Below are positions 27,414-36,365 of a stretch of DNA of 64,000 nucleotides, one piece after another (the stretch's first letter is position 1; every line of letters begins with the position of its first letter). The stretch covers positions 1 to 64,000 of the forward strand of contig JAFTXD010000072.1 in the NCBI GenBank assembly GCA_017461775.1, given 5' to 3'. Source of the stretch: Lachnospiraceae bacterium. GTDB lineage: Bacteria > Bacillota > Clostridia > Lachnospirales > Lachnospiraceae. The notes beneath the pieces were generated by a model. The model worked only from the letters and a program-made list of their open reading frames with translations, made no database searches and was not told the DNA's origin. The translations under genes were made by a program, and so were the position numbers.

Positions 27414-27442
27414 AATATACAATTTTTCCCAAGATTTTTCAA
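27414..27442 (-). promoter_or_regulatory. Promoter of the TRAP operon
   Basis: -35 TTGAAA (27437-27442), 17-base spacer, -10 TATATT (27414-27419). The -35 overlaps an imperfect palindrome centred on TTTAAA at about 27435-27458, a possible operator. Confidence 0.7.
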
Positions 27443-27486
27443 GTTTAAATTGGAAAAACCTGCATTTTTACACATCTTCTTGTTTG

Positions 27487-29253
27487 TTATCTCGCCAATT
27501 CGTAGTAAAGCCCCTTCTTCGCCATAAGCTCCTCGTGGGTACCCTCTTCCGCGATTCCCTTATTGCTGATGTATAAAATGCGATCTGAATTACGAATGGT
27601 GGATAATCTGTGAGCTACGATAAACGCTGTCTTATTCTTTATCAGAATATCCAGTGCCTCCTTTATGTAAAGCTCCGTCTCCGTATCAATGGCACTGGTG
27701 GCCTCATCTAAAATAATCACGGACGGATTTTTTAGCACGATTCTTGCAAAGCTGATTAACTGCCTTTCACCGGCAGACAGACCGCTTCCTCTCTCCTCCA
27801 GTACATGCTGATAACCACCATTTAATCGCTGAATGAATTTATCTGCAAAAATGGTTTTGGCCGCGGCGATACATTCCTCATCCGTGGCATCCCACTTACC
27901 ATAGCGGATATTGTCCATAACAGTTCCCTTAAAAATGAAAGGGTCCTGCATGAGTACTCCAACCTCTTTTCTTAAAGAATAAAGGCTGGCGTCTCTTACG
28001 TCAACTCCGTCAATAGTCACATTTCCCTCTTTTACGTCATAAAAACGGGTAAGCATATTGACCACTGTGGTCTTTCCCGCACCGGTAGGACCTACCAGGG
28101 CAATGGTTTCGCCCGGATTCACATGGAGATTAAAATTCTCTAAAATATTAATATCCTCCTCATAGGCAAAGGTAACGTTATTAAAATCCACCTTACCCTT
28201 TACATCATGCAGAGTCACAGCATTTTCCTTATCTGCAATCTCCAGCGGATAGTCGATGGTATCAAATACCTGCTCTAAGTTGGAGCTCACCTGTGCCAGC
28301 TCCTGAATAATTGTGGAAATCTGGGACAACGGTTCCTGGAAGGAGCTCATATAGGTGGTAAAGGTAATCACCACACCGGCGGTAATCATATCATTACCGC
28401 TTAAAATCAGTGCCAGTGCCACACCATAAATACATAAGGTTCCAATATGCCAGAAAACCATTACCACCGGATGATTTAAACGGGCACGCTTTACGATATC
28501 CCACCACATGTTTACACTTTCCTCGTGAATATCCCTGTAAACATCCTTGTTGATATCGATACGATTGTAATTCTTCACAATCTGCTCTCCCATAATGGAT
28601 TCCACCAGAAAAGCGGTACGATTGGAGTTCTTGGCACGATGGGTAGAATACATTTTACGCAGCCAGGAGCGGAGAATAAACACCACGGTCAACATGGGGA
28701 TGACAACTGCAAATACAATCAGAGTAAGTAGCGGACTCAAGGATAGCATAAAGACCGTTACCACCACGATTTTCACAATGTAAATGGCAAACATCATCAC
28801 ATAGTTGGAGAAAAAATCTGCCAGACCATTGATATACTCCGTGACACGCACCACAATCTTTCCATCGGGGCGGTTGTCAAAATAATCAAAGGACAGCTTC
28901 TGCAAACGGTCAAAAATGTCGGTACGGATATGGGAGATAATCTGAAGTCCCATCTTTCCCATACTTCTTGCCTGTACGAAGGTGGACAGTATCTCCACTG
29001 CTGCCAAAAGTATCAGACCGCCTCCTAATAATGCCAGCTGCTCATAATCCTTATTCACCACCACATCATCTACAATCAGCTTAAGGAGCCTTGGCGGAAA
29101 CAGGGAAACCACGGAGGCCACCAGCATCATACCCGACATTAAAAGCAAAAGCTTTTTGTAAGGCAATATATATTTCAACGTTCTGCCCAGCTGCTTTATA
29201 TCTATCTTCTTCTCAATTTTCTCATCCTCGAAAAAGGTATTACGCTTTGCCAT
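27487..29253 (-). CDS. ABC exporter half-transporter 1B (consensus catalytic site partner)
   Basis: 588 residues: six membrane helices in the N-terminal half and an ATP-binding domain with Walker A GPTGAGKTT near 391, signature LSAGERQ near 495 (LSGGQ degenerate) and Walker B VIILDEATSAID near 513 with the catalytic glutamate. The gene upstream has Asp in place of that glutamate but a good signature, the pattern of heterodimeric exporters with one working site. The ATG overlaps the upstream stop (TAATG). Such exporters carry drugs, lipids or peptides. Substrate unknown. Confidence 0.92.
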   Translation of the reverse strand: MAKRNTFFEDEKIEKKIDIKQLGRTLKYILPYKKLLLLMSGMMLVASVVSLFPPRLLKLIVDDVVVNKDYEQLALLGGGLILLAAVEILSTFVQARSMGKMGLQIISHIRTDIFDRLQKLSFDYFDNRPDGKIVVRVTEYINGLADFFSNYVMMFAIYIVKIVVVTVFMLSLSPLLTLIVFAVVIPMLTVVFILRSWLRKMYSTHRAKNSNRTAFLVESIMGEQIVKNYNRIDINKDVYRDIHEESVNMWWDIVKRARLNHPVVMVFWHIGTLCIYGVALALILSGNDMITAGVVITFTTYMSSFQEPLSQISTIIQELAQVSSNLEQVFDTIDYPLEIADKENAVTLHDVKGKVDFNNVTFAYEEDINILENFNLHVNPGETIALVGPTGAGKTTVVNMLTRFYDVKEGNVTIDGVDVRDASLYSLRKEVGVLMQDPFIFKGTVMDNIRYGKWDATDEECIAAAKTIFADKFIQRLNGGYQHVLEERGSGLSAGERQLISFARIVLKNPSVIILDEATSAIDTETELYIKEALDILIKNKTAFIVAHRLSTIRNSDRILYISNKGIAEEGTHEELMAKKGLYYELAR

Positions 29254-31085
29254 TAGTTGTCACCTCCCTTTTCCCTGAGGTTATCATAATCCACGGTACT
29301 CGCCTGCTGCTCCTGCTGTACATGGTACACCCGGGCAAAGCTTCCCCCCAGCTCCATCAACTCTTTGAAGGTACCACGCTCCGTAATTTCTCCGTCACGC
29401 ATGTATAAAATCTCGTCACAGTCCACCACGGAAGAGAACCTATGGGCAGTGATAATCAGTGTTTTTTCCGCGAAGTTCTCATAGATATTCTTTAATACCA
29501 GACGCTCCGTCTTCACATCCAATGCACTGGTGGAATCATCCAACACAAAGATGGGCGCATTCTTATGAAAAGCCCTGGCAATGGACACACGCTGCTTCTG
29601 ACCACCGGAAATACCCAGACCTCTCTCACCCACAATGGTCTTATAGCGGTCCGCCAAAGCATCGATAAACTTATCTGCCTGGGCATGGGTAGCCGCCTTA
29701 GTCACCATACGCTCGTTGATATCCGGTCTGCTGTAGGCAATGTTGGACTCAATGGTATTGGAGAACAGGAACACATCCTGAAATACATAGGAATACATAT
29801 TCCGCAAATTCTCCAGACTGAAATCCTTGATATCATGTCCGTCAATGGTGATGCTTCCTCCCGTGATGTCACGAATACGCACCAGCGTCTTTAACAAAAC
29901 ACTCTTTCCGGAACCGGTTTCTCCTACAATACCCACCTTCTTGCCATAAGGAATGGAAAGATTGATATTCTTTAAAACATCGTGTCCATCAATCTGCAGA
30001 GATACATTTTTCAGCTCGATGCCGGGAGTATCACAGTGGAGCTTCGGCTCCCTGCTATCCGGGACATTGCTGCTCTTTTCCATGAACTTTTTCAGCTCCA
30101 GTCCTGCAATGGTCTGCTGCTGCATGTTAAAAATATGGTTGTTGAGACCGGTAATATTATTCATAATACGCATGACATAGGTGGATGATGTAAGAATATA
30201 TCCCACAGTCATCTGTCCCTGCATAACTAAAATGGCACCGATAATAATGGTGCTGATATAGGCAATCTGCTTAATGGAGTTAAAGGTCAAATCAAATTTG
30301 GAGGAAAGCCATATTTGCTTTAATCTCGCCCCTAAGAAGTTATCGTTGGAAGCGGCAAAATTTTCCTTCTCCAGCTCCTCGTTGGTAAAAGAGCGCACAA
30401 TTCGTACTGCTGCAATATTCTCCTGAGTGGTAAGATTCATGGCTGCACTCTTCTCACGGATTTCCTTAAAATTCACTCTCGCCTTTTTCTTGAAATCAAG
30501 AACAGCCACCACTAAAAACGGCATCAGAATCAAAGGAATGATAATAAAGGAAATATTAATACCCGCTATCAATATCAGTGTAGTCACCAGCATGAATATC
30601 GCATCCCCAAGGTAGGGAATTCTATGGGCAAAAAGCTCCTTAAACATGATGGTATCACTGTTTAAAATCTGCAAAAGCTCACCAGAGTTGTAATTTGCAA
30701 TGGTCTCCGAATCCAGCTCCATCAGCTTACCATAGGTTTCATAACGAAGCTCCGTCTCCAGCTTCAGTCCCACCCATTCCTGCATAAGGTCTCTGATATA
30801 AATCAGCACGATACGCAAAATGGTCATCACGGTATACACAATGGCAATGGTAAAAAACAACTGCATGGTATGTACCTGACCGAATTTTCCTGTCAAAAGA
30901 AAGTGGAAAATGCCGCCGCTTTTCCCGGTCACCTCTCCGGGCAGTATCACATAATCAATCAGCATTCCTGCCAGCATGGGCAACAAAAGCTCCGCATAAA
31001 TCCCAAGAAAACTGAAAATTTCTGCTAAAATCGCCGCCGGCATACTCTTTTTAAAAAATTTAAAACCAAACTTCAGCGTTTCCAT
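29253..31085 (-). CDS. ABC exporter half-transporter 1A (degenerate site partner)
   Basis: 610 residues, type IV exporter fold. Walker A is GETGSGKS near 388, signature ISGGQKQR near 493 and Walker B IFVLDDSTSALD, where Asp replaces the catalytic Glu. It therefore forms the noncanonical site in a heterodimer with the next gene, as in BmrCD or TM287/288. GAGGAGG precedes the ATG by five bases. It follows the NAGPA gene after 49 bases with no obvious terminator, so read-through from the surface operon is possible. Confidence 0.92.
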   Translation of the reverse strand: METLKFGFKFFKKSMPAAILAEIFSFLGIYAELLLPMLAGMLIDYVILPGEVTGKSGGIFHFLLTGKFGQVHTMQLFFTIAIVYTVMTILRIVLIYIRDLMQEWVGLKLETELRYETYGKLMELDSETIANYNSGELLQILNSDTIMFKELFAHRIPYLGDAIFMLVTTLILIAGINISFIIIPLILMPFLVVAVLDFKKKARVNFKEIREKSAAMNLTTQENIAAVRIVRSFTNEELEKENFAASNDNFLGARLKQIWLSSKFDLTFNSIKQIAYISTIIIGAILVMQGQMTVGYILTSSTYVMRIMNNITGLNNHIFNMQQQTIAGLELKKFMEKSSNVPDSREPKLHCDTPGIELKNVSLQIDGHDVLKNINLSIPYGKKVGIVGETGSGKSVLLKTLVRIRDITGGSITIDGHDIKDFSLENLRNMYSYVFQDVFLFSNTIESNIAYSRPDINERMVTKAATHAQADKFIDALADRYKTIVGERGLGISGGQKQRVSIARAFHKNAPIFVLDDSTSALDVKTERLVLKNIYENFAEKTLIITAHRFSSVVDCDEILYMRDGEITERGTFKELMELGGSFARVYHVQQEQQASTVDYDNLREKGGDN

Positions 31086-31134
31086 GATGTCCTCCTCATA
31101 TTGAAAACACGCTTTATCTGTTACCGTATCTCAC

Positions 31135-32238
31135 TTACTTCACAATGAAGCCCGCAGGCAGTCTCCAGGATGAATTGGTATAATAAAAGGTCACACTGGA
31201 CATCAAATACTCATCCTGATAGTACATACAGTAAGAGCTTCCGCCATCCAGATTGGCTGCATTCACCGCCTCAAACTCCTCCATTACGGAAATCAAATCC
31301 GCACAGGAAGCGCCCAGATGTCCGGATTTGCCACGTCCATCAGTAACAAACATCAGTACCGCGCCATCCGCTCTCTGACCGATGGCCGTTCTGGGATTAA
31401 GACCACTGCCACTGCCACTCATTTCTCTGGATTCTCCGTTGATAATCAGCTGCACGAAATGATTGTTGGCATCGCTGGCCTCTTCCTGAAAGGTAACTGC
31501 ATCCCTTATCTTCATCTCTGCCACCAGATTTTCAATATCCGTCGAATTCATTTCTGAGATATCGATAATCTGTAAAATATTCTCTTCCGTAAAACCAATC
31601 AGCACCAGTCCCGGATATTCCTGGGGTTTATTGTGCTGAATCTCTCCACCGGACACAATCACACCATAGGGCGCACCGCCGGTATTGTTCTCTGAATTGT
31701 AAAGACCGCCGTTGATGCCGCCGATGTCATCGTTATCCTTTACCAATTTATCCAGCGTCACACCCTTTTCCTTCCACGGGTAAATGGTTGCCAGAGAAAT
31801 TCTGGAAGGATCCTTTACAATCATCATGGTTCCGGTATAGGTACTTCCTGCCACCTCTACAATCTCAATGTCCGCCTGCGTATCCGCCTGCACCTCACTG
31901 CCACTGGTTTCCAGACTTCCAAAGCTGCCTGCAGAAATCAAATTTGTATCAATCTCCACATTAAATTCCTTCATGGAATTCATATCCACAATCGCCTGTA
32001 TCTCCTCAGAGGATAAAAACCAGGATGCCAGAAATTTCAACTGCCCAGTCTCCAATATGGTGGTAACAAAGGTCTGCTGCACATGGGGAAAGGAATCTGA
32101 GCACATCATCCTTAACGAAAGATACAATACCACCACCACTGCTGCCACAAGGGTCATAAGGCAGATAAAAAGCCTTAGAAAAAAGACTCCCAGTGTTCTT
32201 GCAAAGCCTCTCTTTTCTGTTGTATTTTCACTACTCAT
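31135..32238 (-). CDS. Phosphodiester glycosidase (NAGPA domain), membrane-anchored
   Basis: 367 residues. An N-terminal hydrophobic helix (residues about 13-40) works as signal anchor, leaving the rest outside. The C-terminal 200 residues are a NAGPA domain: GGINGGLYN, APYGVIVSGGEI, NPRTAIGQRADGAVLMFVTDGRG, EFEAVNAANLDGGSS and WRLPAGFIVK. The human relative removes GlcNAc from GlcNAc-1-phospho-mannose; bacterial members act on phosphodiester-linked sugars of surface glycans. The ATG overlaps the upstream stop by eight bases, so expression is coupled. Last gene of the five-gene surface operon. Substrate unknown. Confidence 0.9.
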   Translation of the reverse strand: MSSENTTEKRGFARTLGVFFLRLFICLMTLVAAVVVVLYLSLRMMCSDSFPHVQQTFVTTILETGQLKFLASWFLSSEEIQAIVDMNSMKEFNVEIDTNLISAGSFGSLETSGSEVQADTQADIEIVEVAGSTYTGTMMIVKDPSRISLATIYPWKEKGVTLDKLVKDNDDIGGINGGLYNSENNTGGAPYGVIVSGGEIQHNKPQEYPGLVLIGFTEENILQIIDISEMNSTDIENLVAEMKIRDAVTFQEEASDANNHFVQLIINGESREMSGSGSGLNPRTAIGQRADGAVLMFVTDGRGKSGHLGASCADLISVMEEFEAVNAANLDGGSSYCMYYQDEYLMSSVTFYYTNSSWRLPAGFIVK

Positions 32239-33772
32239 TTCCTACAATCTCCTTCATACTGGCGATTTTCCATGTGGGATTCTCCACGCCGTCGTCCGTA
32301 TCATCATATTTCACGAAATAGAATCTGTCGTTCATGGCATCATCCACCTTCTTGCCCGTCCGAAGCTGCATATGCTTTACAAAGGAGATATCCACAGAGA
32401 AGCAATTCTCTGCAAGAAACATAAAATTACTTACCTTTTCTTCAGAAAAAGCAGGATTTAACAGGGTATGCTGGCTGGTAAACTTAATATCCACGCCTGT
32501 AGCATACTTCCTTGCCACTTCATACTGATAAGAATCTTTTATAAGATGCGGCTTTACCTCTGCAAAGGGCAAATCGTTTGACATAAACAGACTCCAGCTC
32601 TGCGCCACAGAAAGTACATCGACCTCATCCGCAATCTCTTCGGGCACCTCCGGTACGCCCTCCATGCAATCGATAAAATTATGTTCCCTTACAGTCTTAT
32701 CATAGGAAAGTAGATTTCCATACACATCCTGTACCATTACCTCCGCATCATCCTCTAAAATGGCAATATCATAAGTGGCAATCCTGGGGATATCCGGCAC
32801 ATATTCTGCGAAGGTAGCATACTCCGGATTATCAGAAAACTCCACCATTTCATGAATTATCCCCCTGCCGACGTAAGTCAAGGTATATCGACTGTCTGCA
32901 GTTATCTGAAACTGCGTCAACGGAAGAGTGGTGCCTCCTTCATAATTCACTTCATTTCCATATACATCCGCAATGCATACCTGTGGCTTTTCCAGTGTAC
33001 GGATATGATAACGAACACGACCGTCCGACTGTACCTCTCCATCAAACACTTCTCCGTTCACCTTAACCTCAAGTGCCCCCGGCAGCATCAGAGTATAATC
33101 ATAAAATTCTGCCAGCACTACACCATCCTTCATGGCAAAGCTCACCGGATCACCCAGATGATTCTTTATAACCAAATCCGGTTTTTGATACAAGCCCGGA
33201 AAACAGTAAGTGATTTGGTTACCTGTCCCGGCGGTTCCATCCTCTTTACCTATTTCCACACCATTGATACTGACATAAAAATCTTCCGGAACCGTAAGCG
33301 TATAATCCTGCGCCTCCCAAAGGGGCTTCACCCATTCCATTTGCCATTCCCTAAAGTTTAAAACAGTTAACCTGGTGTAAGCTTCCCCTACAGCCTTCAG
33401 CTTCACCTCAGCCAAAAGTGTGCCATCATTCTCAATATTGTAATAAAGCTCATCTTCTTCGTGGGAAACACTCTTTTGTGAATAACTCATCTCTCCTATT
33501 TTAAAAAGCTCCAGATACTGCTTTTCCACATCCATATGAGCCTCATATGCCCCGGGTGTGACTTCTCCCAGATCATATTCTGCGAAGAAGTCACCCTCTC
33601 CCGCATCTGCTGCCAACTGAGCCATAGCCTCTGTCACACGTACCTCCGGTCGCAGGGCTTCATACTCGTGCAGACTTTTGTTCACGTATAAAAGGGCTGC
33701 CACCACAGCCATTATTACCAGAAAAAGGTATATCAGATATATTACCTTAAAGGATATCCCTTTTTTTTTCAT
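32231..33772 (-). CDS. Unrecognised single-pass extracellular protein with TcaA-like layout
   Basis: 513 residues: one membrane helix (about 9-30) and a 480-residue outer part. After a first alpha/beta domain (about 40-150, NTF2-like in look), three related beta modules follow, each opening like YTLTVP..VSINGVEI or YTLMLP..VKVNGEVF and closing like VYGNEVNYEG or VYGNLLSYDK. The last 130 residues again look NTF2-like (SWSLFMSNDL, NDRFYFVKYDDTDD, NPTWKIASMKEIV). Membrane helix, beta repeats and terminal NTF2-like domain resemble staphylococcal TcaA. I infer a wall-polymer accessory or sensor protein. Three bases after the GT2-GtrA stop; ribosome site weak, so coupled. Confidence 0.75.
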   Translation of the reverse strand: MKKKGISFKVIYLIYLFLVIMAVVAALLYVNKSLHEYEALRPEVRVTEAMAQLAADAGEGDFFAEYDLGEVTPGAYEAHMDVEKQYLELFKIGEMSYSQKSVSHEEDELYYNIENDGTLLAEVKLKAVGEAYTRLTVLNFREWQMEWVKPLWEAQDYTLTVPEDFYVSINGVEIGKEDGTAGTGNQITYCFPGLYQKPDLVIKNHLGDPVSFAMKDGVVLAEFYDYTLMLPGALEVKVNGEVFDGEVQSDGRVRYHIRTLEKPQVCIADVYGNEVNYEGGTTLPLTQFQITADSRYTLTYVGRGIIHEMVEFSDNPEYATFAEYVPDIPRIATYDIAILEDDAEVMVQDVYGNLLSYDKTVREHNFIDCMEGVPEVPEEIADEVDVLSVAQSWSLFMSNDLPFAEVKPHLIKDSYQYEVARKYATGVDIKFTSQHTLLNPAFSEEKVSNFMFLAENCFSVDISFVKHMQLRTGKKVDDAMNDRFYFVKYDDTDDGVENPTWKIASMKEIVGNE

Positions 33773-33775
33773 TGG

Positions 33776-34873
33776 TCATTCACCGTCCTTTTTTCTACTA
33801 TCAAAAACCCACTTATGCTGAATCCGGAAGCTAAAGAAAAAGAGTATGGTATCCACCAGAATTTTCAGCACTGTGGAAAGCGCCGGAGAAAGAATTTCAA
33901 AGGTATTCTCCAGTACAAAAACGCAAAGGGCAGAAATCAAAATCTGCACCACTACCAATATGTAGTATTTTACAAAGGTTGCCCTATTCACATTGTCCTG
34001 AAATACCAGCTTGGCGTTCAGAACATAGTTCACCACCGAAGAAACCGCTCTTGCTACCAGTGACGCGAAGAAGGTCAGCGGCAGAAAATCAAAGGGAGAA
34101 ACACCCCATTTTTTCACCACATAAAAAAGCAATGCATCAATCACAAAGGATGCAGAAGAGCTGAACACATATTTCAAAATCAGCCCATAAATCCGCAGAC
34201 TGTCCCGCACCACATGAAAGTGTGAGGTCTGGTTCTCATCAATATAAACAGTGGCAATCTCCACCTGCTCATAAGGAATATTATACTTATTCAACATCAA
34301 TAGCTGATTGGTTTCATACTCGTAGCGGTCTCCGCCGGCGGCCAGCAGAGTTTCCAAATACTTTGCCGGAATTCCCCGAAGTCCGGTCTGGGTATCCTTA
34401 AGCTTCATTCCGAAAAACAGAGCAAATACCGCTGAGGTAATCCGATTTCCCGCTACGCTTCTGGCAGGTATATCACTCTTTGAAAAATCCCGTACTCCTA
34501 AAATCACTTTGCTCTGCCCGGTAACCTCCTGCGCCACAGCCGCAATATCCTTCGGAAGATGCTGACCGTCCGCATCTGCAGTTACCACACCTGTGTAGTC
34601 CTTACGATGCTCTGCAAAAAAGCTCATGGCAGTCTTAAGTGCCATCCCATTTCCTTTATTTTCCTCATGAGTTAAAAGCGTACACTCCGAAAAAGCACGC
34701 ACCTTTTCAAATATCGGTGCAAATGCTTCTCCACTACCATCGTTCACTACCAAAATATCTGTAAAACCGATAGTAACAAGCTCCCCCAGTAGCTTTATTA
34801 ACTTTTCGTCCGGTTTATATGCCGGAATGATTACGGATACCTTACTTATATCCGCATTTCCCTTTTCCCTCAT
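33776..34873 (-). CDS. Glycosyltransferase family 2 fused to a GtrA flippase-like domain
   Basis: 365 residues. Residues 1-225 are a dolichol-phosphate mannosyltransferase-like GT2 domain: VSVIIPAYKPDEKL, ILVVNDGS, NKGNGMALKTA, TADADGQH (DxD) and DTQTGLRG. Residues 235-360 are a four-helix GtrA domain (FVIDALLFYVV, ARAVSSVVNYVLNAKLVF, FRIQHKWVF). The first should load a sugar on a polyprenyl phosphate inside the membrane; the second is linked to moving it across. That supplies an activated sugar to the outer face, where the other operon products act. AAGGA precedes the ATG. Confidence 0.93.
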   Translation of the reverse strand: MREKGNADISKVSVIIPAYKPDEKLIKLLGELVTIGFTDILVVNDGSGEAFAPIFEKVRAFSECTLLTHEENKGNGMALKTAMSFFAEHRKDYTGVVTADADGQHLPKDIAAVAQEVTGQSKVILGVRDFSKSDIPARSVAGNRITSAVFALFFGMKLKDTQTGLRGIPAKYLETLLAAGGDRYEYETNQLLMLNKYNIPYEQVEIATVYIDENQTSHFHVVRDSLRIYGLILKYVFSSSASFVIDALLFYVVKKWGVSPFDFLPLTFFASLVARAVSSVVNYVLNAKLVFQDNVNRATFVKYYILVVVQILISALCVFVLENTFEILSPALSTVLKILVDTILFFFSFRIQHKWVFDSRKKDGE

Positions 34874-34886
34874 ATCCTGTCCTTTT

Positions 34887-36353
34887 CTACCAATTCATCC
34901 AAAACGGCGCTTTTTCATAGCCTACCACTACTGTAGGATGTGCCCAAATCTCTGTAAGAAGATTACGTACCCATTCCTCTTTTTCCTTCCGCGCTTCTTC
35001 CTCCAGCCTAAGCCGCTCCTCTTCCTCCAGCCTGAGCCTCTCGGCTTCCTGTCTTGCCAGTTCTTCCGCCTCTTTCGCGGCAATGATGGCACGTTCTTCA
35101 TAGCTTACCACATTTTCAAAAAAGTCGCCACCTACTATATCGGCACCCACCTTTGTATCGTACAGACCATACTTACAAGGGGAGTACTTTCTGATGTCGG
35201 TTGCCTTAGTTATCGGTCTATCTGCCGTTCCGTAAATCCATTTGTAAAACCAAGTCCAGTGCTGGCTCTTATGACAGGCAAATCCATCCTGCGTAACTTC
35301 AAAAGCAGTCTTACCACCAAAGCTTTCCAGTGGCACGTCAAAGTTCATAACGATAGGATTTTCCTCATACAGATGCAGATAGGTCTTCTCCACCTGCCAG
35401 GTACCGTATTTTTCTGCACTTTCCGGGTACATATTCTCGTCAGTGGCATATTCTATAGCCTCGGTCAGCGCCGCAGCACAAAGCACATGGGTTCCATGAC
35501 CGTATTCCCCATCCAAATCATGGGACACCACCACCAGGGGCTTAAATCTGCGGAGACACTCCGTGATATAGGCTATAAAATCATCATAGGTAATTCCTTG
35601 CTTTTCAAAAACCGCAGATGCCTGCTTAAAGGCAGTCTGCCGATCCTTGGACTCCGCATACAAATCCGGGAAATCCGACATAATGGGGTAATTTCGTACC
35701 CCCACTGCCCAAAGACCATCCAGCTGCTCGTGGGGTCTTTGATGATTTCGGCTGCCGTTTACTTCAAAGTGCTGTATTATATAAGCCACCTGCACCTTCA
35801 GCTCTCTTTCCACAGCATAATAGGGTAATATCCCTGCAAAAAACAACTGCTCATCATCAGAATGTGAGGATATGAGGAGAAGGTCCGCTTCCTCACAGGG
35901 TGGCTGCCATATCTGCACCCAGTCCGGCAATTCTCCTTCGGAAAAAGCATAAATATCTGCAATCACTGTTTCCTTTTCAAAGGTAAGCTCCACCATCTGG
36001 GGCATTTCCGAAAATGCTCCGGCCACATCAATATACTCATGTAAAAATCCATTTTCCCCACAGGAAAGGCGCTCTCCGGTGGCAGACGCTACCACCTCAT
36101 AACACTCCGGTATCCGGTCAAATTCTATGTAGATGGCATGAATGCCGTCCTCTCTGTAAATCTGTATGGTACCGCCTGCTTCTACCGTCCGATAGGTATC
36201 ACTGTCTCCGTCATTTAAACGCTCCAGCTTTGTGACGCCTTCCCCTGTCAAACCGGTACCGGCATAATCCGCCTCTGCCGCACAAGCCTTGTTTCCAAAA
36301 AGAAGGAGACCCAAAAGAAGCATTGGCAAAATCATTCGTCTCTTACAAAACAT
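34887..36353 (-). CDS. Secreted PIG-L family deacetylase with a charged coiled-coil
   Basis: 488 residues. A signal peptide (MILPMLLLGLLLFGNKACAA) is followed by a beta-rich discoidin-like region to about 150 and then a PIG-L domain with SHSDDE near 164, a variant of AHPDDE, and HDLDGEYGHGTHV supplying further zinc-site histidines. Residues about 420-465 form a highly charged helix of Glu, Ala, Arg and Leu, a likely coiled coil. PIG-L enzymes remove acetyl from N-acetylglucosamine-type sugars. Being outside the cell, it should act on a surface glycan or glycolipid. GGAG precedes the ATG; the next gene starts 13 bases after the stop. Confidence 0.88.
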   Translation of the reverse strand: MFCKRRMILPMLLLGLLLFGNKACAAEADYAGTGLTGEGVTKLERLNDGDSDTYRTVEAGGTIQIYREDGIHAIYIEFDRIPECYEVVASATGERLSCGENGFLHEYIDVAGAFSEMPQMVELTFEKETVIADIYAFSEGELPDWVQIWQPPCEEADLLLISSHSDDEQLFFAGILPYYAVERELKVQVAYIIQHFEVNGSRNHQRPHEQLDGLWAVGVRNYPIMSDFPDLYAESKDRQTAFKQASAVFEKQGITYDDFIAYITECLRRFKPLVVVSHDLDGEYGHGTHVLCAAALTEAIEYATDENMYPESAEKYGTWQVEKTYLHLYEENPIVMNFDVPLESFGGKTAFEVTQDGFACHKSQHWTWFYKWIYGTADRPITKATDIRKYSPCKYGLYDTKVGADIVGGDFFENVVSYEERAIIAAKEAEELARQEAERLRLEEEERLRLEEEARKEKEEWVRNLLTEIWAHPTVVVGYEKAPFWMNW

Positions 36354-36365
36354 CTCTTACTCCAT

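Noticed and set aside
34827..35828. 333-codon plus-strand frame
   Set aside because: Antisense to the PIG-L deacetylase gene, with no ribosome site or domain; an echo of codon bias on the other strand.
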